A stretch of DNA of 64,000 bases, from positions 1-64,000 of the forward strand of contig JAULBX010000115.1 of NCBI GenBank assembly GCA_032358255.1, read 5' to 3'. The notes below the pieces were generated by a model. It searched no databases. It was given only the letters and a program-made list of their open reading frames with translations, and was not told the DNA's origin. Of the stretch, positions 22,611 through 33,514 are shown piece after piece. A program made the position numbers and the translations under genes. The stretch's first letter is position 1; the number at the start of each line of letters is the position of its first letter. This DNA is from Heterotrichella gracilis (taxonomy: Eukaryota; Sar; Xanthophyceae; Tribonematales; Xanthonemataceae).

Positions 22611-22663
22611 TGCGGGCGCTTGCTCCACCCTGGCACCAGAACCCTAAACCCTGGACAGTTACC

Positions 22664-25600
22664 CTAGAACCACCACCTCTTGTTGCGCTCCTGCGACGCG
22701 ATCTGCTTGGCCAGGTCCGCGAACGACGCCGCGTCATTCTCCAGCGCCGCCGACTTGTCCTGCATCTGGCTGATCTTCTGGCCGCGCTCAGCCATCATGT
22801 TGCGCGTCTCGTCAAACAGCGTGCGCGACCCGTCCACCGACCTGCAATAAGGAGACATTTCAGTTCTCTATCACCGGGATACCCGTGATACCCGTATAAT
22901 CCAACATATACAGATACCTTCCAGTGTTGATACATAATTACCATTACCACCATCAGCACCTTTCTGTGTTTATTGATAAATTACCAGCACCACCATCAGC
23001 ACCATCAAATACAGTACCACCGTCTCCATCACCATCACCACCCCCACCACCATTGTCACCACCACCACCACCACCACCGCCATCAGCCCACCCCTCACCT
23101 GGTCCCTGATATGGATGGTCGGCCGTACGCGGCCCTGATCTCGTCGGCAGTGCGCGTGCGGGGCCCGCCACTGGTTGACTGCCTGCTTGGGTCACGCGGC
23201 TTCGGCGGGGGGCCCAAGGACTGCCCCCCCCGGAAGGCGCCAGCGCCGCTGCGGGAAGCAAGAAAAGTTACAGACGGCAACCCCAAAGCCATATCTGCGA
23301 CTCTTTCCCCACAGGCAAATGACACAGAGCACTATGGCCCTTAGTAAGGGCTACTTATTGTACCCTAGGGCCAGCAAAAGGAGAGTGAGGAATGGTAAGC
23401 TGGGGTTTAAAAGCAGGAAACGTGGCAAAGCTCAAAAGCCAACTCGCAGTCTTACCCGCTGGTGGATGCCATAGGCGAGTCAGAGGGCTCAGGCCTCAGC
23501 GCCGAGGCTCCAGTGTCCACGTATAGCGAGGACATGTTGATGTTGATCTCAGGGGCGGGCTCGCTGTGCATGGACCTGCAGGCGGGTGCGCGGCGATTTA
23601 GGGTTTAGGATTTGCTGTGCATGGCCTTGCCCTGGCCTAGCCTGCCTGTCTTTTGGGGTGGCACGTGGCGGGTGGGGTGGCGCAATGGCAGATGGCCAGT
23701 GCAAATGCAGGGGGGGCGTTGCAATGGCAAAGCGATGGCGCAATGGGAGTGGATGCAATGAGGGTGTGTGGGCACAAGGGCAGGTGGGCAGTGCTCCACA
23801 CATGCAATGCGTAGATGAGTCCTGCATGCAGCCACCGGCGTCCCCAAGTCCCCGCCGCACACACGGGACCCCTTGGATGACACACACAATACCCCCTGGT
23901 GCTTGGGTGGGCTTGATGGGAACCCACTTCAAGAAAACATTATGTTGTACTTTAGTGTGTTGGCTATAAGCATATAAATGACTAACCTAGCCAAATTGGG
24001 CACAGCTCAAACGCATGCATGCAGCCAACCTACCAGCCTGGTTGGAAGGCACCCAGCAGACCTACCTGAGGGGGCTTGGCTGGCTGCTGCTGGTGGGCCC
24101 CACCCTGTTTGCAAACAGCGCCTGCAGCGTGGGCGGCTCTGCGCTTACCCCTGGGCCCCTCTTCTGCAGGCTGTCAAACACGGTGCTGGTGTCGTCAATC
24201 ACCTTGTCGGCGGCGTCCTTCACCTGGAAGGGGGATGTATCATGGTTACTCAAATAATGCTAAGAAATTAAATAGATAGATAAATGATGATTGGTTAACA
24301 GAAGTAACAAACACACGATTGTCAGCGGCGTCCTTCACCAAGCAGGGGTGGTGGATGGATACATATTGGTAAATAGATAAATAGTGATACATAAATAATG
24401 GAAAGCAATACATGAGAGTAAATCGAATGATGATTAACATCGGAACATAAATCAGGAATAGAGGAAGAAAATAAATAATTTCAGCATGTGACTCCGCATG
24501 TGACTGTGTGGTTCGAGGGTCCCAACAGCCACATGGGCTGACTTGGTCCAGACCAACCTCAACAATCGCGCAAGATCAAGAAGTGGTATATACAGCACCA
24601 GGATGGAACCCCCTGGCGCCACATGTGCAAGGCTGGCTGCAAACCAACAGCAGTGCATGCGATTAAAGTGCGTACACCCCAGCTCACCTGCTTGAGGAAG
24701 GTGGTGAAGCCCTTGCCCAGCCCCTCAGTCACATGCAGCGCACCCCGCAGGCTGCCGGCAACACCAAGTGGCAGGGAGTCAACAGAGCTGGTTGCCAGGC
24801 CTGCAGGCATAGGGCGGGGGAATTTGCTTGGCAATTGGTGGTGGGGTTGGAGCACACGCGTTACTGGGAGTGGGGTTCCATGGCATCCAGCACTGACGCG
24901 ATGCCAGCTGGCAACTGCAACACACGCGCCCTCCTGTTCCATCTTCTCTAACTCACCCCCCTGTACTAATAGAATGATCACAGACAGGCAGCATACACTT
25001 CATATCTGTAATCCAAATAGAAGTGTAATTTACATTGTGTATTTTATTATCGCAACTAAATTCACGCCCAGCGCACCTGGCGCCTTGGTGGGTGAGGAGC
25101 TCTGCGCCACCTGGCCAACCTCGACAGCTGGCTTGCTTGCCTCTGCCCTGATCAGCTCCATGGTGGCGCGCGTGGCGGCATCGGCAGCAGCCGCCATGTC
25201 CCAATCGTACACCGCCAGCGGGGGCGGCGGGGCCTTGTACGCGCGCGCCAGCGCCAGGCGAGCCAGCTCCCCAAACTTGCTGATGATTGTCACCTGCACG
25301 TGAACCACAATGAAACAATTCAGTTGGCCTCATGAAACAATATAATTGTCAATTGCGATTCCAATCATTACAGCTGGAGGACAGATGGGTATAAGATATC
25401 CCGGGTAAACATACAATTTTTGATAGGTGTTTGCTGACAGATTTTTGACAGAGTTTGATAGACATATCACCCTGTGACACCACAGACACAGCTCATGAGT
25501 TATTGACGGGATTGAGGACTAGCATAGACCATTCCACCTTGATGCATGGAACAATAGGAAATTGTAGTGCCACCATACAGCAGGATAGCAGTGAATGGCG

Positions 25601-28600
25601 CACGCTGGTACAGGGCAGACTACTTATCTGGACGGATCTGGATGTACTGATGGCACCCAAGTAATTACCTAACCAGCCCACCTGTCCATCTGTGGATGCT
25701 GCGCAGGTTGAGTCCGAGTACATGCTGAGTCGCACGTCTGACTCCCAGCTGAAGTGGAACCCTAGGGTAGACTCCAGGGTAGAGGAGACCAGCTCGGTAA
25801 GGGAGGGGAGGGAAAACACCTGCACAAGGGGAATGGGGCGACGTGAGGTGACAGGGCGGGGTTGCATGTCTCAAAGGTGCATCTATACACACACTTTGTC
25901 CGGTGATCATTCTCATTTCGCTATCGCCCCATCCTCTCTCCCTAGGTGACAGGGCAATTGCATGCCACGCCAGCTACAGGGCCACAGCCCCCCACCCTCC
26001 CGGCACACACCCCTTCTTGCAGAACTTTGAGAACCCCACCTCCGCACCCCCAACCCCTCACACAACCGTACCTTGAGAACCCATGTGCTGCTGATGACCA
26101 CCAGGCCAGGCGCGTTATCCCATGCAAAGGTGGAGGCAAAGCCCACCGGCACATGCTCAACACACTGGGCAACATGGCAGAAACATCCCTCTACCTTCTT
26201 CACAAACTTTGACCACCCACCGCCGCACCCCTCACACCCCACCACCACACACCCTCACCTTGAGCACCCCGGTGCTGCTGATGACCACCAGGCCAGGCGC
26301 ATTATCCCACGTGAAGGTGGCTGCAAAGCCCACAGGCGTGTGCTCCACCACCTTGCGGGCGGTGGACCGGTCCCCGTGCCGCACACCCTCAACGGGGTAT
26401 AGCCGCGCGTAGGAGTCGGTGCAAATGAGCAGGTAGGCTGCGGTGAACACGGGGGCCTGCTGCGGGCTGAGGAGCGAATGGGAGGGCGCCTCGCACGCCG
26501 TCAGGGATTCTGGTGGCGCAGCGGCAAGGGGGGCTGCTGCGTGTGGGTGGAGGGGGGTGAGGTGCGTGTGCAATGGCGACATGCTGTGTGTGTGTGTGTG
26601 TGTGTGCGAGGCTAGGCAAGAGCACAACCCATCGCGTACGCCAATGCAGCTGTGGTGAGTGAAGCAGCTCTTACAGAAACAGAGGTTTAGCTTGACGTTA
26701 TAGGCCCTAAGCCATCCAAAGCAAGGCTAGTTAAGGATTTAGTGTACAGCCACAGGGGCCCTACTTTAGGGTTTTAGGGTTTAGGTCCAGCCTGGGAAGT
26801 CACATCTGGCAGCAAAACCCTTTCAATTACTTTAGGGTTTAGGTTCAGGCTGAGCGGTCACAACTGGCAGCAGAGGGCCTGCTGTAGAATTTAGGGTCCA
26901 GGCTGGGGGCCACACCTGGTTGCGCAGGGGCGGGTGCCTGCTGTTGTGGCGGTGCTGCTTCAGCCATGCTTTGCACCATGGGCAGCTCGGAGGACAGGCT
27001 GCTTGATGCCGACCGCTGCTTTGAGGACATGAAGTCGGTGGGGTCTGCAAGCCAGATGTGGGAGGCGGGGGGGGCAGCGGGGGGCGGCTCAGGTGCCTGC
27101 ATTGGCATTGATAAATAAAATGCATGTAGATATGGGTCAATTGATGGCAGCATATACCTCTTGAGGTCTGCACGTTAGGAAACAAGAAGAGAGCATCCAA
27201 ATAACACCCAAAATTGGCACGGCCTAACTAGACAGGTCATGAGGCCCAGCCATCCGCAAAATTTATAAGTGGAAACTGGTATCATCATTCTGCCCGCCCG
27301 CCGCCACCCCCACCCCACCTTCTTTGTGTCCCCCAGCAGCTTGAGCAGCGAGGAGGCCTTCATCTTGCCCTTCGTTTTCACGGGCTTGAGGTCAGCCAGC
27401 GCTGCGTTGAGCAGCTCGTCCTCGTCCTCGCTGGTGGCGGCCTCCTCAGCGTCCTCGTCAGCGCCGTCAAGCACAACTGCAGGGGGGGAAATTGGGGGTC
27501 AAACTAGTGGTAGCGGTCAACATAGCGGTCGAATCAGGGGTCAACGTAGATGTGAATTAGCGGTAAGGGTCAAAACAGGGGCCAAAATAGGGGTCAAAGT
27601 AGATGTCAATAGCGGTAAGGGGACTGATGTGGGGGGATGGGGGGGAGCTGGAAGGGAACCAGGGTATCAAGGCTTGTATTTCCATGAAATAGCAAAGTGA
27701 GCAATCAGCCTTGTTCATGCGGCCACAGGCAGGCCTGTTCTGGCACTGCACTGACGCCAACAACGAAGGTAATTGATATGCAGACAGGGATGCCTGTCAA
27801 GAGCAGGCTGTGTACCTAAAACCCTACGCCCTAAACCCTAGCTGGGGCACTCACATGACGGCTCCTGGGATGACGGCAGGGAGGAGGGGTAGCCAGCCCC
27901 CGACCCCTCGCTATCCATGCGGTGGGATAGCGAGGGCGTGGGCAGCGTAGGGGTGGCATACGTCCCCGATCCCGAGCTGTGCTCCCCAGACAGACTGGGG
28001 GCCGCGTCTGCGCTGCCCGGGATTTGAAGGCTGAGCGGCGGCCGGGGCGGTCCCGGGGATACACCCTGGGGACCAACCTCTGCAGGTGGCTCTTCCTGGG
28101 ATTGCCCTTGTGTCGAGGATTCTGCGGTGCACCACTCTGGCTCCACAAGGTCAGTGAGGGCGGGTACCGGGAAGCCATACTGATTGACGGGCTTGATGAT
28201 GATTGGCTTGGAGCTGTTTTTAGGCTTCATGTGCTTGCCGATCTGCTCCCCGGTGAATGCATCGATGAGCACGATCCCGCTGTCTGACTCACCCACAAAC
28301 ACAGACAACCTGCGGTGGGCGCGGGTGTGTGGGTTGCCTGATGCGTGTGCTGTGGCTGGCAACGGGCCCATGTGGGGTGCTGGTACTTACTTAAGTACCC
28401 TTCTCCCTAAATTTAAGATTCGGGAATCCTAGCTCTAGGAAGCACCTTCCGCGGCAGACGCCACCATGTACCAATGCCCTGGCAAGCTGTAGAGAGTAAG
28501 GCATGACGCGGGCCATGCCCCTGTCCACAGCAGGGGGGGCGTCCCTCAAGCCATATAATAATCAGGGCATTTAGGGTTTCTGGCCGCGCCTCACCTTGGC

Positions 28601-31600
28601 ACCGCCTCATCCTTGCCCTTGCCCGCGGGCATGGCCTGGAACCCCACCGAGATGGAGGTCAGCTCGTGGGCAGACACCTTGCGGCTGAACCTGAGGGTGC
28701 CCTGCACAGCAACACACCAGCCTCAGCCACCAGCACCACCACCATCATGATTACCACATTCGTCATTTTCCTCCCGCCACCCATCACCATCACTGTCAAT
28801 AACTGCCACTGCCACCACCACCACCACAATTCCACAAAATCGTAAAAATAAAAACCCCACTCTGTGGTCACGAGGTGCATCCACCGGGATCAAGTTGCGC
28901 CAGGCAGGGCAGCCAGTAACACACCGCTACATCACATGTGGCGTCAACACCACAACTCCACACCCAAGCTCCCCTTCCTCGCCATCCACCACCCACCTTT
29001 TCCACCGCAGTGCTGGCCAGCACCCCCTCCCTGTCCCCCGTCACCAGCAGCCCCACACCAGTGGACAGGTCCATGCTGGTCACCGACACCTTGTGCACAT
29101 CCAGGGTCAGCACATGCTGGAAGCCGGGAGGGTGGGTGACTGGGTCAGAGAACTCTCGGCCCTCCTGGTTGATGGTCAGCCGCCTGAAGGCCGCCTCCTG
29201 GGGGCTGAAGCGGTACACGCGCACCGGGCCCTTCTCGTGCGCAACCCCCACCAGGCCCGACAGGGTGCACACCTGCGCCGGGGGGTGATTCATGGAATGG
29301 GGTGGGGCTGCTGGGAGTGCACAATGTGGCAATGGGTGGATGATGATAGCCTCAGCGGGAGCGCCAAGGCAAGGTGCGTGCGGGATGTGGGTGCACACAA
29401 ATTTGTAGTGAATGGCACCTATCATTTGAGTACTGAGCGCTGGCTTATCAAACACACAATGCGCCAGCCACTCCTAATCAGCATTGAACTAATACCGCTT
29501 GGCACCCTTCTACATGCAGCCAAATGATTGGCGCATAGTCACCACCGCCCCTTTCCTGCACCTATCCTTTATCTCCTCACCTTGAGCTCGGTCACTGCCC
29601 GCAGCCGCTCCGTGGCCTGCGCAGGTATGGTGGCCAGCACCGAGGGCACTTGCTTGGCCACATCCCACAGGTGCACCTTGCCGTCCGTGTGCCCCGTCAA
29701 CAGGATGTCCCCGCACCGCTCGGGGGCCATCCGGTCTGAACAGGGCGCCCCTCCTCCAAAGGCCCATGACCAAGAGCCCATGCTGGAGGAGGTCTCGGCC
29801 TGGCGCTTGCTGAATGCCTGCGATTTCAGCACACCTCATATGAGGCTGGCTGTGCGGCTGGAGCACAGGCAACTGAGGCATGTGGAGGACAGGGTGCTTA
29901 GCATGCGAATGCTGTAGGTGGATTGGCCCCACATGGGTCACGCACACCTGCATCCCCAACTACACCTGATTCGAGATGCACTGCCTGCAAATGATTCATA
30001 TAAACTGGTACTCGCCCTATTTGGGCCCCATTCGGCCTCTATACAGGTCCATGCATTCCCCTCCTCGGCATGCATCTCGGCATGCATCACAGCCAGTGAG
30101 GCTGGAGCACATGCAACTGAGTGGCGGCTTGTGCAGGACAGGGGCCCTTGCGTGCGGTTGTTATCGCTGGATTTGCCCCACATGGGTCACGCACATCTGC
30201 ATCCCAAAATTACACCTGATCCGAGATGCAAGTGGTCTGAACGAAAAGGCATTTGCCCTATTTGGACCGCTTTTGGCCGTAAAAGGTCCATGCATTTCCC
30301 TCCTCTGCATGTATCCCATATCTTAAAGCTAAGGCTCATGCGGGATGCGCAGATTGGGCAGCAGGCCATTGCCATCCATCGCCATGGCCATGCATTTACC
30401 CGCCGCTGGCATGCGCTACTAGGTGCTCTACCTGGCACAGATGAATAGCCAATGGATGCGCCGATATCCACCGGGTAGGCATGTGCTGATGCTGATGATG
30501 ACTTTGGTGATGGTGATGGATGATGTTGCTGATGATAACGATGATGGTGGTAATCATGCGACTCACCCGCAACCCGTGCAGCGTGATCGAGCATGGCGGC
30601 GTGGGGTAGCTATCCACCGCGCCAGTGCCTGGATCCACATTGGCGGAGGTGCAAATCTCAGTGACAGACACCGGCCCCAGCTCCTGCAGCGGCAGGCTCA
30701 CAGGGCTGGGCCTGAAGGTCTCCAAGTCCAGGACCATGACCACGCCCCCCTCGCCCAGCACCACCACCGCCTCGGGGTCGTCGTTCTCCACCAGCGAGCC
30801 GTTGGGCGGGACCAGCACCACGCCCTTGATGTTGCCAAACCACGGCAGGGTCTGGTACAGCGGCGTGGGGCTTGAGGACACATCGTCCTGGTCCTGCAGT
30901 ATATCCTCAGGTGTTGATACAGATAATACAACCCCGGGATGGAGGTGAGCGTCACACCTTCCATGCGTGCCCTGGGATGGATGCACTCGCGACCGGTGGC
31001 CACACGTCATGCAAACCTGTTTTTGCCAGCCTCATGGAGGGGGCTCTGAAAGACCAGTTGGTCGCCAAGCATGAGCAAGAATTTCAAGGCCTAGGAGGCA
31101 CACCCGAGATCTGTCAATGACATGCGTGTGCTTTGTAAGGTTTAGGGTTTAGGGTTTACCTGGAACACCGCTCGCAAGCTGACCATCGCCAGCATGTCCG
31201 GCTCGTCCATGTTCTGCCCTCCAAACACCAGCAACCGCGGGGCGTCCCCCGCCACATACTCCACCTTCAAGATGGGCGCAGGGCTCTTTGACTGGGTGAC
31301 GCGCACAGTGGCCAGCAGCTCAGCTGTGAAAGGCTCGTGGGTGTCAGCCTCCTCCTGGTAGTACTGGTCCAAGGACCAGAAGCTGATGTCCCCGCTGTGG
31401 TGGCCAGTCACAAAGCGCACCCCCTTGGAGCCGATCCACGTCACCGCAGTGACCAAGTCAGGTGAAGGGGCGCCATACCCAGACTCGTAGGTGCAAGCCT
31501 TTGCAACCAGCCGCTGGTTCCTACAGGGAGCCAAGGTACACCTTGTCACAGGGGGACAGCTGTGGGGACAGGTGTGGAGGCAGTGCGTGCTGAAGGAGTC

Positions 31601-32561
31601 ATACCTGAGGTCCCAAACCGACAGGCCTGATAGCGTGTGCACTGCCAGCACCAGGTGGCAGCCGTTGAAGTGGTTTGCTGCCAGCGCCGCCACAGACCCC
31701 GACGCTTGCAGCTGCTCAGCGCTCACTGCAGGTACACAGGGAGGGGTGACACTGCCGTTTGGGGTTGCCCGCAGTGCGCACAGTGAGGAATGTATCATTG
31801 CAGGAATTGTACTGTACCTAAGTAGGGCTGTTGCTGCAGGCTGGTCACTCTTCGTGCCCCTGTGGCTTGCTGGCCATTGGAGTCCAGGAGTGCCAATATA
31901 CTGATGTCGCCACTTTCACAGCCCAGCAGGGCATAGGGTTCGCTGGGCACCAACCCAACAGTGGACACCAGATCTCCAGGCAGGGTGAATTCGTCTAGCA
32001 AGTCCCCTGTTTCTATCCCCCATAGCTGTATTTGGCCGGTCTGCAGGTTGCAAAGCAAAGGGTTTGAGAGCCCTTTCTTGGCCCTGTCAGGTGATATAAA
32101 GCAGCATGATCGCTTTCAAGGTTTCCTGCCCTACCTGACAGACCCTGAAAATAGTCCCCTTGTTCTTGAGAAAGTACAGGCTTTTCGTGGACGACTTCGA
32201 GCTGCTGCACAAAGTGGTTTCGACGCCCTTCTGACCAAAAATCTTCACACGCCCATCTGCTGTTGCAATCTGCAATCCAGGGAAGCACAGCAATTCACAT
32301 CCCCAGCTCAACCGTTAGCTGTGGGTCCCTTGCAAAGTGAGTCCATATGACACATCATACCGCTAGAAGGCGTTGCACTGGCTCGTAGGCAAGGCTGTCT
32401 ATCTGGTCCGGCAAGCCAGTGTGGCAAAGCAGTCTTGGCTTCAAACTCGCAGCATGGAGTGCATCTGGCTCGTCGGGAAGAATTGGCACAGTTTTGAAGG
32501 TGGACTGTGCCAAATTCCGTGCACTGTTAACCACCGACTTGATATCCACGCCTTTGCCCAT
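22664..32561 (-). CDS. tomosyn-like WD40 / R-SNARE protein (Lgl family)
   Basis: Tomosyns bind syntaxins through a C-terminal R-SNARE motif and regulate vesicle fusion at the plasma membrane. Twenty exons join in phase: 32561-32361, 32269-32135, 32040-31818, 31725-31605, 31520-31160, 30893-30567, 29817-29581, 29272-28997, 28701-28595, 28309-27855, 27476-27319, 27096-26916, 26536-26259, 25819-25682, 25293-25077, 24800-24688, 24223-24066, 23575-23456, 23248-23099 and 22841-22664, giving 1377 residues. The N-terminal half has WD40 repeats typical of Lgl/Sro7 (ATADGRVKIFGQKGVE near 70, GQIQLWGIETGDL, LSGLSVWDLR, GHHSGDISFWSLD, LLTGHTDGKVHLWDV). Residues 665-925 include an acidic, low-complexity linker. 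The end (about 1320-1377) is an R-SNARE helix with ETRNMMAERGQKISQMQDKS and a terminal RWWF. I recall plant homologues of roughly 1100 residues; the excess is in linkers. The ATG at 32561 fits the conserved start. Confidence 0.93.
22924..23095. repeat. CCACCA/CATCACC-rich low complexity in tomosyn intron
   Basis: Repeated accaccatcagcacc and ccaccaccaccac words fill most of the intron between the last two tomosyn exons. This is simple sequence with no coding support on the gene strand. Confidence 0.85.
24318..24339. repeat. fragment copy of tomosyn exon 17 5' end
   Basis: GTCAGCGGCGTCCTTCACC copies the start of exon 17 (about 24205-24223) with one mismatch, about 115 bases upstream in gene sense. 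It lacks a usable acceptor. Confidence 0.65.
26072..26164 (-). repeat. tandem copy of tomosyn exon 13 tail, potential cassette exon
   Basis: It reads VEHVPVGFASTFAWDNAPGL and then VVISS.WVLK, nearly the same as the end of exon 13 (26259 to about 26355; VEHTPVGFAATFTWDNAPGL in the same position). The copy is open, 93 nt and phase 0-0. It is preceded by a CCCAG acceptor and followed by GTACGG, so inclusion would add 31 residues without shifting frame. Several substitutions are third-position or conservative, which hints at constraint. Confidence 0.75.
26584..26608. repeat. TG dinucleotide microsatellite
   Basis: An uninterrupted (TG)n run of about 24 bases in the tomosyn intron between exons 12 and 13. 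Confidence 0.9.
28720..28860. repeat. CACCAT/CCACCA low complexity in tomosyn intron 8
   Basis: Runs of accaccatcatgatt- and ccaccaccaccac-type words fill the intron between exons 8 and 9. On the gene strand they read as TGG/TGA-rich sequence. Confidence 0.8.
29842..30330. repeat. two-unit tandem duplication in tomosyn intron 6
   Basis: Unit 1 (about 29842-30097) and unit 2 (about 30098-30330) share gaggctgg..ctggagcaca, ccccacatgggtcacgcaca, tacacctgat.cgagatgca, ccctatttggg/acc and ggtccatgcatt.ccctcctc in the same order. The units are roughly 75-85 percent alike by eye. No exon is copied here. A GAT/ATG-rich simple stretch follows at 30480-30550. Confidence 0.85.
31138..31160 (-). repeat. 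telomere repeat forming a 5' splice site
   Basis: On the gene strand tomosyn exon 5 ends CAG and the intron begins GTAAACCCTAAACCCTAAAC. The donor is therefore directly continuous with three telomere-like heptamers, and the GTAAAC itself can be read as part of a repeat unit. Confidence 0.85.
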
Positions 32562-33514
32562 AGTTACTCCACCTAACTCCCTCTGCAGGCAGAAAAGTCA
32601 CTGGGTCCCATCAGCAATGTGAATGGGCCCACCCGGATTGCGTATTGCTGGGAAGGTTCCGGTCTGCACTGCGACTCGCATCCGAAAGCATAAGCTATTG
32701 CAGCGCAGCGACAAACAGCCAACGTGTGCTTCGCACACCAAGCTCAAAACAGAGCATGCAACTCCCCACGGCGCTTTTATGCCTTGCAAGTCATGACCAA
32801 GAGGGCAGATAGGGTTTTCGAGTCGACAAACCCTAAGCACGTTTCAAAGTCGAACTTTCAATATGAGCTTCGTTCAGGCAGACGGCATATTGGCAGCTGA
32901 GTCCAGGCAGACGGGATAGCAAGTCAAGCTTGAGCAAGCTGAACGACACTTTGGGTCATCAAAATCAATCTGACAATGAAATTTCCCCTGACACTGTCGC
33001 AAATACCACCCATTGCTGGCAAGGACGACGGCATTTTCGTTAGCTTCCTGGCTTCAATACAAGAAAGTGAAAGCCATGCACATGTCGGATACAGGCCCGG
33101 CGAAATGGTCTGCCTGCGTGTCTGGACATGATACCTGCCCTTGATAGGCAAATGACCGAGGAGGACCTCACCGTGATCCAGTACGTGCCGAAACGTGTAG
33201 GAGCGTGTGGTGGTTGCAGCCCTTTGTACAACCTACACAGTAGCTCACCTCAGCACCCATGTGCGGTTGGAGTTGCTGGTGCTCACCCCCTGTATGCATG
33301 CATATGTCAAACATGCATGCATGCATTCTGCACCCCACACCCGCCAAGGCCTGTTAGCAGTTGCAGATTAGCATCCCTGATGTTCAAACCACATCCTAAC
33401 GATTTGCCAACCATTTGACCTCGCACACCTGGTCTTTTAATCTACGCTCCCCTTACAGACCCTTGCTAGAACCCTAACCCCCCTTCACCCCCCTCCCCTT
33501 CTCCCCACCAACAG
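32562..33514. promoter_or_regulatory. divergent upstream region, tomosyn (-) / TFIIIC subunit (+)
   Basis: This region holds the tomosyn promoter and 5' UTR and the unresolved first exon(s) of the TFIIIC gene. Two plus-strand ATG frames are candidates: 32976 (MKFPLTLSQIPPIAGKDDGI..., 51 codons) and 33128 (MIPALDRQMTEEDLTVIQYV...). Neither joins the exon at 33515 in phase with a convincing donor. A TGCATGCATATG/ACATGCATGCATGCA cluster lies at 33293-33325. Confidence 0.35.

Larger units (their letters stand above)
19029..22663. other. spacer with second duplicated segment
   Basis: This region holds copy 2 of the duplication, the second broken gene and a dispersed repeat at 22475-22610. A 77-codon frame on the plus strand at about 19230-19463 contains a hydrophobic run (LTVLVPLVFTALVFSW) but no clear ATG or splice context. 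I see no other supportable gene. The left end should include the promoter of the small gene at 18747-19028. Confidence 0.4.

Noticed and set aside
24500-24525. tRNA-like B box (GGTTCGAGGGTCC)
   Set aside because: No A box, acceptor stem or anticodon arm could be built around it; it lies in a tomosyn intron.
32976-33131. 51-codon frame MKFPLTLSQIPP... as first exon of the TFIIIC gene
   Set aside because: Plausible position, but no donor gives the phase needed for the exon at 33515; kept only as a candidate in the upstream-region entry.
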